A stretch of DNA of 64,000 nt from Solilutibacter tolerans (GTDB lineage Bacteria > Pseudomonadota > Gammaproteobacteria > Xanthomonadales > Xanthomonadaceae). The position numbers and the translations under genes are program-made. Shown here piece after piece: positions 10,159-22,519 of the stretch. Each line of letters begins with the position of its first letter. The stretch's first letter is position 1. Location: assembly GCF_900155935.1 (NCBI RefSeq), contig NZ_FTLW01000004.1:349677-413676 (forward strand). The letters run 5' to 3'. Under the pieces are notes generated by a model that was not told the origin of the DNA, searched no databases, and saw only the letters and a list, made by a program, of their open reading frames with translations.

Positions 10159-12278
10159 ATTCTGTGAGCTGGATGCAGTCACGTTTGGCCGGCCGGCCCG
10201 ATAGCGAGCATCAGCAGGCCTTCGTTCGCATCGTCATCCTCACTCTGGTGGCGGGCTATCTTTGGTTCGCCATCCGTCCACAAGGAGATGTGGTTCGCGA
10301 ATTCCAATTGTCTTTCGCATTCCTCGGCGTGGAATTTGCAATCGGCCTGTCCATCATCATCTGGATGTTGGTTCGTCCCGCCCCCAGCAACCCACGCCGT
10401 TTGCTCGGGATGATGGCCGACTACAGCCTAATGGGCATCGGCATGTATCTCTTAGGTGAGATGCTGGCACCCCTATATGTGCTGTTGATGTGGGTGACGA
10501 TCGGCAATGGCTTGCGCTATGGGCCACGCTGGTTGTACGTCGCTATCGCGATGGCTAGTGTGACTTTCCTCGCCGTCATCCTGTCCACACCATACTGGCA
10601 GCAGAACCCATGGGTCGGCTGGGGACTTCTCGCAGGCCTTGTGGCGATTCCGCTTTACTTTAGTAGCCTGCTAAAGGCGCTGACCCGAGCCACCGAGGAG
10701 GCTCGCGCTGCGAGTGCGGCGAAATCCCGATTCGTGGCCACCATGAGCCATGAGCTGCGCACACCACTCAATGGCATCATCGGCATGGCGGAATTGCTGC
10801 ATACAACTCCGATGAGCAGCGAGCAGCAGGACAGTGCAAAAGTCATCCTTACATCGGCCCGTGCCTTGCAGCTACTGGTGGAGGATGTCCTCGATATTTC
10901 AGCCATCGAAGCCGGGAAGCTACAGCGCCATGACAGTGATTTCGACTTAGTCGAGCTTCTCGATGGCATACGCGTGATGCTATTGCCAGCGGTCCAAGCC
11001 AAGCAACTCGACTTCACGATGAAGGTTCCGAGCGACCTGCCGCGGAATTTGCATGGTGACAGTGCGCACTTGCGTCAGATCCTAGTGAATCTGCTCTCTA
11101 ACGCAGTCAAGTTCACACCGGCTGGCAGCGTGCAGCTGGAAATAACGGTGTTATCGCGGGACCGCGACGATTTGCAGCTGCGCTTCGACGTCTCGGATAC
11201 AGGCATCGGTATTCCAACAGAGGCGCAAGGGCGGATCTTCCGCATGTTCGAGCAGGCAGATAGCGGCCGTGATCGCCGCTATGGCGGGAGCGGCCTCGGC
11301 ACGACTATTGCTCGGGCGCTGTCCGAGCTCTTGGGCGGCCATATTGAGCTCAGCAGTACGGAAGGCATTGGCTCGATGTTCCGGGTCGAGGTGCCGATGC
11401 GGGTCGCGAATGCAGCGATTGAAGTCCCGAAAAAAGTTGAACTTGGCAATGTCATCGCCTTCGATGATCCCTTCCTGCGTCATCGCGCACGTATCCAACC
11501 CAAGCAGATCATGGTCGTCGATGATCAGGAAGCGAATGTGCTGGTCGTACGTCGATTGCTTGAGAAGGCGGGACATCACGTGCGCTGGGCTGGCCATGCC
11601 GATGCGGTACTGGACGCGCTGGACACCGACCGAATTGATCTAGTCATCACCGATCTGCACATGCCGGGTGTTAATGGCATCGAGCTACTCAAGCAAGCGC
11701 GGTGGCTCCAAGCAGGACGCACCAAGAAAACGCCGTTCATTGTCTTGACTGCGGACGCCACGTCTGAGGCGGAAGGCGAGTCAGTACAGGCAGGTGCGCA
11801 TGCTGTGCTCTATAAACCCGTCGTCGTAGCCAAGCTGCTCGAGGCGATCATCGCCGCGACCGGGCCGACAACTTCGCCTACCAAAGCAGATGACGGAAAG
11901 ATCGTCAGGCCTGTTGCTATCAGCCATGACATGGTGGAAGACCTTAGGCAGATGGGTTTGGGCGAAGAGTTTGTCAGGAGCTTCTTGCAAGAGTGCATAC
12001 AGGATGCGCGTCGTTGCATGCGAGAGATACGGCGGACCGCTGAAGCCGAACTCTGGGACGAGTGCCGCGATGCCCACCACGCCTTGAAAGGCGCGGCAGG
12101 GAACATGGGGGCGCTACAGCTCTCCGCTCAGGCTGAAGATGGAATGCGGGCAAGCAACCATGACTTGCGCATCAGTTGGCAACGACGTCTGACCAGCATG
12201 GAGCAGGGCTTGGCCGAGGCCATGACCGCACTGGCTGCACGCCAGATCATTCTGCGCAGCGATGATGCCAAGGAATAA
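10155..12278 (+). CDS. rpfC: DSF sensor hybrid histidine kinase
   Basis: Membrane sensor of the diffusible signal factor. From the GTG at 10155 (GTGA overlap with rpfG) the protein has 707 residues; ATG at 10173 is an alternative. Five hydrophobic segments fill residues ~22-175. The kinase core has SRFVATMSHELRTPLNGI with His199, an N box (LVNLLSNAVKFTPAG) and G boxes. A receiver domain follows with Asp500 (LVITDLHMPG). An HPt domain at the end has HHALKGAAGN, with phosphohistidine about His642. This is the full phosphorelay of Xanthomonas RpfC. In that organism RpfC also binds and restrains RpfF; here that is inference from family and location. Confidence 0.95.
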   Translation: MNSVSWMQSRLAGRPDSEHQQAFVRIVILTLVAGYLWFAIRPQGDVVREFQLSFAFLGVEFAIGLSIIIWMLVRPAPSNPRRLLGMMADYSLMGIGMYLLGEMLAPLYVLLMWVTIGNGLRYGPRWLYVAIAMASVTFLAVILSTPYWQQNPWVGWGLLAGLVAIPLYFSSLLKALTRATEEARAASAAKSRFVATMSHELRTPLNGIIGMAELLHTTPMSSEQQDSAKVILTSARALQLLVEDVLDISAIEAGKLQRHDSDFDLVELLDGIRVMLLPAVQAKQLDFTMKVPSDLPRNLHGDSAHLRQILVNLLSNAVKFTPAGSVQLEITVLSRDRDDLQLRFDVSDTGIGIPTEAQGRIFRMFEQADSGRDRRYGGSGLGTTIARALSELLGGHIELSSTEGIGSMFRVEVPMRVANAAIEVPKKVELGNVIAFDDPFLRHRARIQPKQIMVVDDQEANVLVVRRLLEKAGHHVRWAGHADAVLDALDTDRIDLVITDLHMPGVNGIELLKQARWLQAGRTKKTPFIVLTADATSEAEGESVQAGAHAVLYKPVVVAKLLEAIIAATGPTTSPTKADDGKIVRPVAISHDMVEDLRQMGLGEEFVRSFLQECIQDARRCMREIRRTAEAELWDECRDAHHALKGAAGNMGALQLSAQAEDGMRASNHDLRISWQRRLTSMEQGLAEAMTALAARQIILRSDDAKE

Positions 12279-12283
12279 GCAAG

Positions 12284-12304
12284 GGGGCACTGCGTTTGCC
12301 CCCT
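12284..12304. terminator. Hairpin between convergent rpfC and rpfF
   Basis: GGGGCA (12285-12290) pairs with TGCCCC (12298-12303) around a 7-base loop, extendable by a G-T pair. It lies in the 31-base gap between the convergent stops. No long T-run follows on either side, so this is at best a modest bidirectional terminator. Confidence 0.4.
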
Positions 12305-12309
12305 GGCTA

Positions 12310-13230
12310 TTAGCCCCCGCGCCAACTTTCCTTCATAGCCATGTTTTCAGTCACCTCTTCAGGTCGACGTAATTGCGCACGCACTAGCCGCTGCATCATG
12401 CGCATCGCCTTGTCATCCAGATTCATAGCCGTTTCCACCCAGATATCCGTCACTCGGATAAGTTCTTCATGGGTGACAGGGTGGGCACCGTCGCGGATCT
12501 GATGCAATGCCAGGCGTGCACCGCTGATGCGTCTGTTCTGCCGAATGGTTTCATGAACCTTGCGGACGCCCTCACCCTTCGGTACCAAGATGTCGACGAT
12601 GCCCATTTCGTGCAGTTGCTCGGAGGAATACATCACGCCATTGAGCATCATCTCTTCGGCGACTTTGGGGCTGACGCGCTGTGTCAGCAAGGTATAGGCA
12701 CCCATGCCCGGGAATAGACCGAACAGAACCTCCGGGAAACCCATCTGCACACCACGCTCAGCGACGATGGTCTGGCATGCAAGCGCCAACTCGAACCCAC
12801 CACCGAGTGCATCACCTTCGATGAGGCCAATGGTGTGTGCATTGGGATGTAGACGTGTCTGTAAGAGATGAATGCTGTCTACACACTCATGAGCGTAGTG
12901 GCGTAAGCCTTCTCGATCGCGTTCGAGAATCGACTTCTGGAATAGTTCGAGATCGCCGCCGAGGTTGAACACGTGGCTGTCGGAGGCCAGCACGATGTGG
13001 GAAAGCTCGCCGGGCTGCTCCTTGTCCAGCTGCGATATCGACTCGATGGTCTCGCGTGCGAAGAGGCGCAACTCACGCAGCAAGCGCGGTGAAAAACAGG
13101 CACGGTAATGCGGATCAGCAAATGCCTGTTTCGCGTGCATGAAGCACCAGTGCGCATGGTTGCTTGAATCACGCTCAATCCGGATCGTGGAGGGTTCGGC
13201 TTCGCGGTGGAGCAGTTCGACGTTCTGCAT
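12310..13230 (-). CDS. rpfF: DSF synthase, crotonase-fold enzyme RpfF
   Basis: Produces the cis-2-unsaturated fatty acid DSF from acyl-ACP by combined dehydratase and thioesterase activity. It is a crotonase-fold protein with the two catalytic glutamates of RpfF: Glu147 in ALGGGFELALACQT and Glu167 in MGFPEVLFGLFPGMGAY. Also conserved are HIVLASDSHVFNLGGDLELF and the C-terminal RLVRAQLRR. The ATG at 13230 (306 residues, MQNVELLHRE) is chosen because GGGGA lies 8 bases upstream; a TTG at 13248 would place that site inside the gene. It is convergent with rpfC, as in Xanthomonas. A terminator separates it from rpfB upstream, so it probably has its own promoter in 13231-13370. Confidence 0.93.
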   Translation of the reverse strand: MQNVELLHREAEPSTIRIERDSSNHAHWCFMHAKQAFADPHYRACFSPRLLRELRLFARETIESISQLDKEQPGELSHIVLASDSHVFNLGGDLELFQKSILERDREGLRHYAHECVDSIHLLQTRLHPNAHTIGLIEGDALGGGFELALACQTIVAERGVQMGFPEVLFGLFPGMGAYTLLTQRVSPKVAEEMMLNGVMYSSEQLHEMGIVDILVPKGEGVRKVHETIRQNRRISGARLALHQIRDGAHPVTHEELIRVTDIWVETAMNLDDKAMRMMQRLVRAQLRRPEEVTENMAMKESWRGG

Positions 13231-13370
13231 TGGTATATCCCCTGACAAGCCATCCGCGGCCAGGCTCGCAGGTGGCTACGGAGAGGGATCTAAGGCCCGG
13301 CGTCGTCACTCTAAACCCAACACCTGGAAGAGGTGTGTAGCGCCCGACAATCGGCTACATGGCCATCCAT

Positions 13371-13399
13371 AAAAAAGGCCGGGAAATGTCCCGGCCTTT
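13371..13399 (-). terminator. Rho-independent terminator after rpfB
   Basis: AAAGGCCGGGA (13374-13384) and TCCCGGCCTTT (13389-13399) form an 11-bp perfect stem with an AATG loop. Read on the minus strand the stem ends in a run of T. It lies just after the rpfB stop and before rpfF, so most rpfB transcripts should end here. Confidence 0.85.
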
Positions 13400-13421
13400 G
13401 ACTTGATTCTGACAAGAGGAC

Positions 13422-15101
13422 TTACTTCGCCTCATCACGAAGTTCACGACGAAGAATCTTGCCAACATTTGTTTTGGGAAGCTCGTCACGAAATTCGACG
13501 ATATGCGGTCGCTTGTAGCCGGTCAGGTTTTCCTTGGCGTAAGCCTTGACCATGTCAGCGGTGAGGGCAGGGTCTTTTTTCACGATGACCACCTTCACGA
13601 TCTCGCCGGAATGCTCATCAACGACGCCCACGGCTGCAACTTCGGCAACTCCCGGCATCGCCGCTATCACGTCCTCGACTTCATTCGGATACACGTTGAA
13701 GCCGGAGACCAGGATCATGTCCTTCTTGCGGTCGACGATGTAGGCATAACCGGTCGGATCGATGCGAGCCATGTCGCCCGTGTGCAGCCAGCCCTGGGCA
13801 TCCATCACCTTGGCGGTTTCGTCGTCGCGCTTCCAATAGCCATCCATGACCTGCGGGCCTTTCACGCACAACTCGCCAATCGCCTCGCCATCCATCGGCA
13901 GGGTGTTGCCGTCTTCGTCCTTGATACAGATATCAGTCGAAGGAACCGGCAGACCGATCGAACCGTTGTACTCAGGGATATCTAGCGGGTTGATGCAGAC
14001 CGCCGGCGAGGTCTCGGTGAGGCCATAAGCTTCGGCCAAAGTGCAACCCGTGGTTTTCTTCCAACGCTCAGCGACCGAACGTTGCACGGCCATGCCGCCA
14101 CCGAGCGTAAGGCGCAGGCTTGTGAAGTCGATATCGGAGAAGCCCGGCGTGTTGAGCAGGCCATTGAAGAGCGTATTGACGCCAGTGAACGCGGTGAACT
14201 TGTGCTTCTTCAGCTCTTTCACGAAACCCGGCATGTCACGCGGGTTGGTGATCAGCACGTTCTTCGCGCCGAGGTTCATGAAGACCAGGCCGTTCGCCGT
14301 CATCGCAAAGATGTGATACAGCGGCAGCGCCGTGATAATGATTTCCTCACCTTCTTTCACACTCCCGGAGACCCATGCGCCTGCCTGCAGCATGTTGGCG
14401 ATGAGGTTGCGGTGGGTGAGCACCGCGCCCTTGGCGACGCCGGTGGTGCCGCCGGTGTACTGCAGGAAAGCGATATCACGATTGCTGACTTCGACCTTGG
14501 GCGGTGTGTTGCGCGATCCCATCGCCAGGGCATCGCGGAAACGGACTGCGCCATTGATCTGATAGGCCGGCACCATCTTCTTGACGTGTTTGACGACGAA
14601 GTTGACCAGACTACCCTTGAAGCCGCCCAGCATGTCGCCGAGGCCGGTAGTGATGACATGTTTGACTGGCGTCTCGTCGATGATCTCGGCCAGTGTGTGG
14701 CCGAAGTTGTCGATCACGACGATAGTGCTTGCCCCCGAGTCCGTCAGCTGATGTTTGAGTTCCCGAGCGGTATAGAGGGGATTGACGTTCACCACGGTCA
14801 GGCCGGCGCGCAGCACACCAAAGGTGGCGATCGGCTGCTGCAGGCAGTTGGGCATCATGATCGCGACACGATCGCCCTTGGTGAGCTTCAGGTCATTGAG
14901 CAAGTAAGAAGCGAAGTCATCGACTAACTTGTCCAGCTCGCCGTAGGTCAACTCCTTGCCCATGCTGTGATAAGCCTTGCGATCACGGTGTTTGTCGATC
15001 GCCTGGCGTGCCACGTCGTTGATTGACGCATAGGCATCCGGATCGATATTAGCCGGGACACCTTGCGGATAGCTGCTCAACCAAGGACGTTGTTCGGACA
15101 T
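13422..15101 (-). CDS. rpfB: Long-chain fatty acid-CoA ligase RpfB/FadD
   Basis: Activates fatty acids as acyl-CoA by way of acyl-adenylate. In Xanthomonas RpfB also helps turn over DSF and supplies lipid precursors. The 559-residue protein carries the AMP-binding signature YTGGTTGVAKGAVLTHRN, the A5 motif EAYGLTETSPAVC, WLHTGDMARID, and the C-terminal A10 motif PKTNVGKILRREL. ATG at 15101 (MSEQRPWLSSYPQG) has GGGGAA 8 bases upstream, so an upstream extension of 23 residues was rejected. It is followed by a strong terminator. Confidence 0.94.
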   Translation of the reverse strand: MSEQRPWLSSYPQGVPANIDPDAYASINDVARQAIDKHRDRKAYHSMGKELTYGELDKLVDDFASYLLNDLKLTKGDRVAIMMPNCLQQPIATFGVLRAGLTVVNVNPLYTARELKHQLTDSGASTIVVIDNFGHTLAEIIDETPVKHVITTGLGDMLGGFKGSLVNFVVKHVKKMVPAYQINGAVRFRDALAMGSRNTPPKVEVSNRDIAFLQYTGGTTGVAKGAVLTHRNLIANMLQAGAWVSGSVKEGEEIIITALPLYHIFAMTANGLVFMNLGAKNVLITNPRDMPGFVKELKKHKFTAFTGVNTLFNGLLNTPGFSDIDFTSLRLTLGGGMAVQRSVAERWKKTTGCTLAEAYGLTETSPAVCINPLDIPEYNGSIGLPVPSTDICIKDEDGNTLPMDGEAIGELCVKGPQVMDGYWKRDDETAKVMDAQGWLHTGDMARIDPTGYAYIVDRKKDMILVSGFNVYPNEVEDVIAAMPGVAEVAAVGVVDEHSGEIVKVVIVKKDPALTADMVKAYAKENLTGYKRPHIVEFRDELPKTNVGKILRRELRDEAK

Positions 15102-15287
15102 GCATGATTCCCCTGCAAATGAGCCGCTACTAGGATTCGGCGGCGTATATAAGTCTTCTGATTGGAGCATAGGCTCCCATCAGTGACAAGGCGAGTCGCG
15201 CCACAATAATCTTGCTGCGTTGCAACAACTCAAGCTGCGGACTAGGTGGTGTCGACTTGAAGAAGGGACGTGGGCAGCAGGCTTCGC

Positions 15288-16181
15288 TTATTTCGGGTTG
15301 CTTGCATCCCATGCACGCAAAGCGTCCTCGACCGTGCGCAAGGCGCGCGGGATGGTGGCAGGATCCAACGCATCCACCGTGTCGCGTTCGCTATGGATCA
15401 CTTGCATGATCTTGGGCATCTTCGGCTGTGACTTGGGATCTTTCTCAAGGTTCTGGTAAGCCGCGAGCACGCCCGCGATCTCGTCCTTGTCGGTCAGCGA
15501 GTAGGAAACCGCAGGCCATCCCGCCTTGAGGAAAGCAAGGTGATCGGTAGGCGGATACATTTCACCCGCACTCAGCTGGAAGTCGTTGGCCTTGGCGGCT
15601 GCCGTTGTCTCCGCATCCAGCCAGCGTTCGTTGGCCGGACGCATCATCCACAGGGTGTCGCCCCAACCGAACACGTCGAAGTTGACGTACATCGCCGGCT
15701 TCTCGCTTTCGGCATTGGACACGTAGGCCCGTGAGCCGAGCAGACCGCGTTCCTCCAGATCCCAAAACACGACTACGACGCGATGATTCTTGAGTGGGCG
15801 AGACTTGAATGCCGAAGCCAACTCGAGCACCGCTGCCGAGCCTGATGCATTGTCGGTAGCGCCACGACCTAAGTCCACGCGGTCGTAATGCGCACCGATC
15901 AGCAAGAGAGGCGTGCCAGTCGGTCCGCCGACATCGGCAAAAATATTCGTGCCCTTGAACTTGCCCGAGGTAAAGGTCTCCTCACGAGCGAGGAGTCCGA
16001 GTGAGGACAGGTGATTCTTGATCGCCTGTCCCCGCTCAGCCGTGTCGTCACCCGCACTAATCGCCGTGACCTGCGCTTGCCACTGCGCTGCCACATCGCG
16101 TGTCGCTGGCTGGGGTGTGGAAGCACACCCAGCGACAACCAGAACAGCAGCGATGATGGAAAAACGGGACTTCTGGCGCAT
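15288..16181 (-). CDS. M28-family zinc aminopeptidase, lipoprotein
   Basis: A 297-residue secreted metallopeptidase. The N-terminus is a lipoprotein signal with the lipobox VVAGC, so the mature protein begins at Cys19. The M28 zinc-site residues are visible: His in IGAHYDRVDLG, Asp in GATDNASGSAAV, Glu in WDLEERGLLGSR, Asp in VNFDVFGWGDT and His in VIHSERDTVDA. Two metals bound by these residues would cleave N-terminal amino acids from peptides in the periplasm or at the outer membrane. AAGGA lies 8 bases before the ATG. It lies between rpfB and acnA in the same direction; the peptide substrate is not predictable. Confidence 0.9.
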   Translation of the reverse strand: MRQKSRFSIIAAVLVVAGCASTPQPATRDVAAQWQAQVTAISAGDDTAERGQAIKNHLSSLGLLAREETFTSGKFKGTNIFADVGGPTGTPLLLIGAHYDRVDLGRGATDNASGSAAVLELASAFKSRPLKNHRVVVVFWDLEERGLLGSRAYVSNAESEKPAMYVNFDVFGWGDTLWMMRPANERWLDAETTAAAKANDFQLSAGEMYPPTDHLAFLKAGWPAVSYSLTDKDEIAGVLAAYQNLEKDPKSQPKMPKIMQVIHSERDTVDALDPATIPRALRTVEDALRAWDASNPK

Positions 16182-16226
16182 GGTCAGGATCCTTGCAAAG
16201 GGGACGAATATCCTTGAGCGATACGG

Positions 16227-18986
<2,760 letters not shown>

Positions 18987-19233
18987 CTGTGGCTTCCCGA
19001 TGTGAGGTAGCAGAACATTATCGCGACTACCCCATTCACGCCATGTGACGCAGGGCCTCGACCTTGGTCGCAGGCCTTGAAATTCAAGGGATTAGCGCGC
19101 ACTCGGAGTTGATCAAAAAGCGTATTCAGGCGAAAATACCGAGTGCGGCCGCACGGCTGCCTTCTGTACTTTCACCCCAGTGACGCGACGGGCCTTTCGG
19201 CCGGTGTCGCGGCACCCCGACAGGACCCCACTC

Positions 19234-21840
19234 ATGCTCGCCAGCTACCGCCAACACGTCGCCGAACGCGCCGCCCTCGGCATCCCGCCGCTGCCGCTCA
19301 CCCCGCAGCAAACCGCAGAGGTGATCGAGCTGATCAAGAACCCGCCGGCGGGCGAGGGTGACTTTTTGGTGGACCTCATCACCCACCGCGTGCCGGCCGG
19401 TGTGGATGATGCGGCGAAGGTAAAGGCCTCGTACCTGGCTGCCGTCGCCTTCGGCAAGGAAGCGACGCCGCTCATCTCGCGTCAGCGCGCGGTGGAACTG
19501 CTCGGCACGATGCTGGGCGGTTACAACATCCACCCGCTGATCGAGCTCTTGGACGATGCGGATTTGGGTGAAACCGCTGCGAACGCACTCAAGCACACGC
19601 TGCTGGTGTTCGATGCCTTCCACGATGTGCAGACCAAGGCCAATGCCGGCAACGCGAACGCGAAGGCCGTGCTGCAGAGCTGGGCCGATGCCGAATGGTT
19701 CACCAGCAAGCCGGAAGTGCCAGAAAGCCTGACCATCACCGTGTTCAAGGTGCCGGGCGAAACCAATACCGATGACTTGTCACCCGCGCCGGATGCCACC
19801 ACGCGTCCGGATATCCCGATGCATGGCCTGGCGATGCTGAAGAATAAGCGCGAGAACGCGTCCTTCGTGCCGGAGGAAGACGGCAAGCGCGGCCCGATCC
19901 AGCTGATCCAGGACCTGAAGGAGAAAGGCCACCTGGTTGCCTACGTGGGCGATGTGGTTGGCACCGGCTCCAGCCGCAAGTCGGCGACCAACAGCGTCCT
20001 GTGGTGGACCGGCGAAGACATCCCCTTCATCCCGAACAAGCGCTTCGGCGGCGTGTGCCTCGGCAGCAAGATCGCGCCGATCTTCTACAACACCATGGAA
20101 GACGCCGGCGCACTGCCGCTGGAAATCGACGTGGCCGAGATGAACATGGGTGATGTGGTCGAGCTCAACATCGATCATGCGACCGGCAAGGTCGCCGCGT
20201 TCAAGGACGGCCGGCAGATCGCCGAGAGCGTGCTGAAGTCCGACGTGCTGCTGGACGAAGTGCGCGCCGGTGGCCGCATTCCGCTGATCATCGGTCGCGG
20301 CCTGACCGCGAAGGCGCGCGAGGCGCTCGGCCTGCCCGCATCGACCCTGTTCCGTCTGCCGGTGGATCCGGCCGACAGCGGCCGCGGCTACACGCTGGCG
20401 CAGAAGATGGTCGGTCGCGCCTGCGGCCTGCCGGAAGGGAAGGGCATCCGCCCGGGCACCTATTGCGAGCCGAAGATGACCTCGGTGGGTTCGCAGGACA
20501 CCACCGGCCCGATGACCCGTGACGAATTGAAGGACTTGGCCTGCCTTGGTTTCTCCGCAGACCTCGTGATGCAGTCGTTCTGCCACACCGCGGCTTACCC
20601 GAAGCCGGTGGACGTCAAGACCCACCACACGCTGCCGGAATTCATTTCGACGCGCGGCGGCATTTCGCTGCGTCCGGGCGACGGCATCATCCACAGCTGG
20701 CTCAACCGCATGCTGATGCCCGACACCGTCGGCACCGGCGGCGATTCGCACACGCGCTTCCCGGTGGGCATTTCGTTCCCGGCGGGCTCGGGCCTGGTGG
20801 CGTTTGCCGCCGCGACCGGGGTGATGCCGCTGGACATGCCCGAATCCGTGCTGGTGCGCTTCAAGGGCCAGTTGCAGCCCGGCGTTACCCTGCGTGACCT
20901 CGTCCACGCAATCCCGCTGTACGCGATCAAGCAAGGCTTGCTGACGGTGGAGAAGCAGGGCAAGAAGAATATCTTCTCTGGCCGTATCCTCGAGATCGAA
21001 GGCCTGCCGCAATTGAAGGTGGAGCAGGCGTTCGAATTGGCCGATGCCTCGGCCGAGCGCTCCGCCGCTGGCTGCACGGTGAAGCTGGACCCGGCCCCGA
21101 TCATCGAATACCTCAACAGCAACATCACCCTGCTGAAGTGGATGATTGCCGAAGGGTATGCCGATGCGCGTTCGCTGCAGCGTCGCATCGACAAGATGGA
21201 AGCATGGCTGGCCGACCCGCAGTTGCTGGAAGCCGATGCGGATGCCGAGTACGCGGCGGTCATCGACATCGACCTGGACCAGATCGTCGAGCCGATCATC
21301 TGCGCACCGAACGACCCGGACGATGCACGCACCTTGTCGGATGTCGCGGGTGCGACCATCGATGAAGTCTTCATCGGCTCGTGCATGACCAACATCGGTC
21401 ACTTCCGCGCCGCGGCGAAATTGCTGGAAGGCAAGCGCGATATCCCGACCCGCCTGTGGGTCGCGCCGCCGACCCGCATGGATGCGCAGCAGCTGAGCGA
21501 AGAAGGCCACTACGGCACCTTCGGCGCAGCCGGTGCGCGCATGGAAATGCCGGGCTGCTCGCTGTGCATGGGCAACCAGGCGCAGGTGCGCGAGGGCGCG
21601 ACGGTGATGTCCACCTCGACCCGCAACTTCCCGAACCGTTTGGGCAAGAACAGCAACGTGTATCTTGGCTCGGCCGAACTCGCTGCGATCTGCTCGCGCC
21701 TGGGTCGCATCCCGACCCGCGAGGAATACCTGGCGGATATCGGCGTGGTCAACGAGAACGGCGAGACGATCTACCGCTACATGAATTTCGATCAGATCCC
21801 CGAGTACAAGGATGTGGCGGATACGGTGAAGGTAGCTTGA
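19234..21840 (+). CDS. acnB: Bifunctional aconitate hydratase 2 / 2-methylisocitrate dehydratase
   Basis: The main TCA-cycle aconitase of most gammaproteobacteria. The 868-residue protein (E. coli 865) has the AcnB-type domain order. A HEAT-like N-terminal domain covers residues 1-160, then the swivel domain ([18 protein letters not shown]), then the cluster-binding core. Cluster cysteines sit in [16 protein letters not shown] and in [16 protein letters not shown] at 19234 gives the standard [20 protein letters not shown] start with AGGA upstream; an 18-residue upstream extension was rejected. A strong terminator follows at 21863. Confidence 0.97.
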   Translation: MLASYRQHVAERAALGIPPLPLTPQQTAEVIELIKNPPAGEGDFLVDLITHRVPAGVDDAAKVKASYLAAVAFGKEATPLISRQRAVELLGTMLGGYNIHPLIELLDDADLGETAANALKHTLLVFDAFHDVQTKANAGNANAKAVLQSWADAEWFTSKPEVPESLTITVFKVPGETNTDDLSPAPDATTRPDIPMHGLAMLKNKRENASFVPEEDGKRGPIQLIQDLKEKGHLVAYVGDVVGTGSSRKSATNSVLWWTGEDIPFIPNKRFGGVCLGSKIAPIFYNTMEDAGALPLEIDVAEMNMGDVVELNIDHATGKVAAFKDGRQIAESVLKSDVLLDEVRAGGRIPLIIGRGLTAKAREALGLPASTLFRLPVDPADSGRGYTLAQKMVGRACGLPEGKGIRPGTYCEPKMTSVGSQDTTGPMTRDELKDLACLGFSADLVMQSFCHTAAYPKPVDVKTHHTLPEFISTRGGISLRPGDGIIHSWLNRMLMPDTVGTGGDSHTRFPVGISFPAGSGLVAFAAATGVMPLDMPESVLVRFKGQLQPGVTLRDLVHAIPLYAIKQGLLTVEKQGKKNIFSGRILEIEGLPQLKVEQAFELADASAERSAAGCTVKLDPAPIIEYLNSNITLLKWMIAEGYADARSLQRRIDKMEAWLADPQLLEADADAEYAAVIDIDLDQIVEPIICAPNDPDDARTLSDVAGATIDEVFIGSCMTNIGHFRAAAKLLEGKRDIPTRLWVAPPTRMDAQQLSEEGHYGTFGAAGARMEMPGCSLCMGNQAQVREGATVMSTSTRNFPNRLGKNSNVYLGSAELAAICSRLGRIPTREEYLADIGVVNENGETIYRYMNFDQIPEYKDVADTVKVA

Positions 21841-21886
21841 TTGTTTTCTCACTGCAGTAAAGAAGCCCCGGGAAACCGGGGCTTTT
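21835..21886. repeat. Direct repeat copy 1: acnB 3' end plus terminator
   Basis: Starts with GCTTGATTGTTTTC, where TTGA includes the acnB stop, and ends with the terminator hairpin. The matching copy at 23464-23515 has GCTTGATCGTTTTT followed by the same hairpin. The two copies bracket the AT-richer cassette. Confidence 0.65.
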
Positions 21887-21888
21887 TT
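21863..21888 (+). terminator. Rho-independent terminator after acnB
   Basis: AAGCCCCGG and CCGGGGCTT around a GAAA loop, followed by TTTTT. The core is identical to the hairpin at 23491-23515, and the flanking bases are also similar (see repeat entries). Confidence 0.9.
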
Positions 21889-21941
21889 GTTTGAACAGCC
21901 CAAGTCGGTTGTGAGAATAGGTTCACCGGGCTGCCTGAAAA

Positions 21942-22493
21942 TCAATTCGCCATCTTCCCCACAATGACCACGCGATCGTTGAAAGGCTGGTCACACTTGC
22001 TAGGCGTGGTTGAGGAAGGCCGTCGGTGACCAAATCCGACCACTGACCGGATTCTTGAGGCATCTAGTCCATTGGAAATCATGTGTTCAGCAACGTTCTT
22101 CGCACGCAGCTCTGAAAGCGCAAAGTCTGCCGCGTCGCTTCCACACACATCGGCATAGCCCTCAACTTCAATGACTGCGCTGGGGAATTCCCGTATTTCG
22201 GCAGATAGAAGATTGAAGATTACCGTTTCGCCCTTAGGGGTGATTTTCGCGCTGCCACGATGAAATAAAATGATATTTCCCACCTGCTCTTTGATGAGCG
22301 AAACAGGGCAGCCATCCGGGCCGACGGGTTCGTGCGCGTCAGTTGCAGAGCATGTATCACGGGCATTGGATATGCCATCCCCATCATCGTCCATGACTAT
22401 GGAGTTTGAATTGGTTGGCTCATATATATGCAAGCTTTGACAGCCCGGCAGCAAAACAACCAGACTCAAGAAAGCTGATAATCCGAATTTCAT
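21942..22493 (-). CDS. OmpA-family outer-membrane lipoprotein
   Basis: A 183-residue lipoprotein. The signal peptide ends in the lipobox LLPGC at Cys18. A short acidic calcium-binding-like repeat follows (MDDDGDGISNARDTC), as in thrombospondin type 3 repeats of OmpA proteins. Residues ~85-180 form an OmpA-C peptidoglycan-binding domain (VIEVEGYADVCGSDAADFALSELRAKNV; SVVGFGHRRP). ATG at 22493 has AGGAGA 9 bases upstream. The base composition is lower in GC than the flanks. It lies 26 bases downstream of the HExxH gene in the same direction, so the two form a probable two-gene unit. A protective role for it is possible but unproven. Confidence 0.85.
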   Translation of the reverse strand: MKFGLSAFLSLVVLLPGCQSLHIYEPTNSNSIVMDDDGDGISNARDTCSATDAHEPVGPDGCPVSLIKEQVGNIILFHRGSAKITPKGETVIFNLLSAEIREFPSAVIEVEGYADVCGSDAADFALSELRAKNVAEHMISNGLDASRIRSVVGFGHRRPSSTTPSKCDQPFNDRVVIVGKMAN

Positions 22494-22519
22494 GATGCGA
22501 TCTCCTGCCGAATTATCAA

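Noticed and set aside
19780..21945. 721-residue open frame antisense to acnB
   Set aside because: It mirrors acnB codon structure, has low-complexity His/Arg/Gln composition, no motif and no ribosome site. A high-GC shadow.
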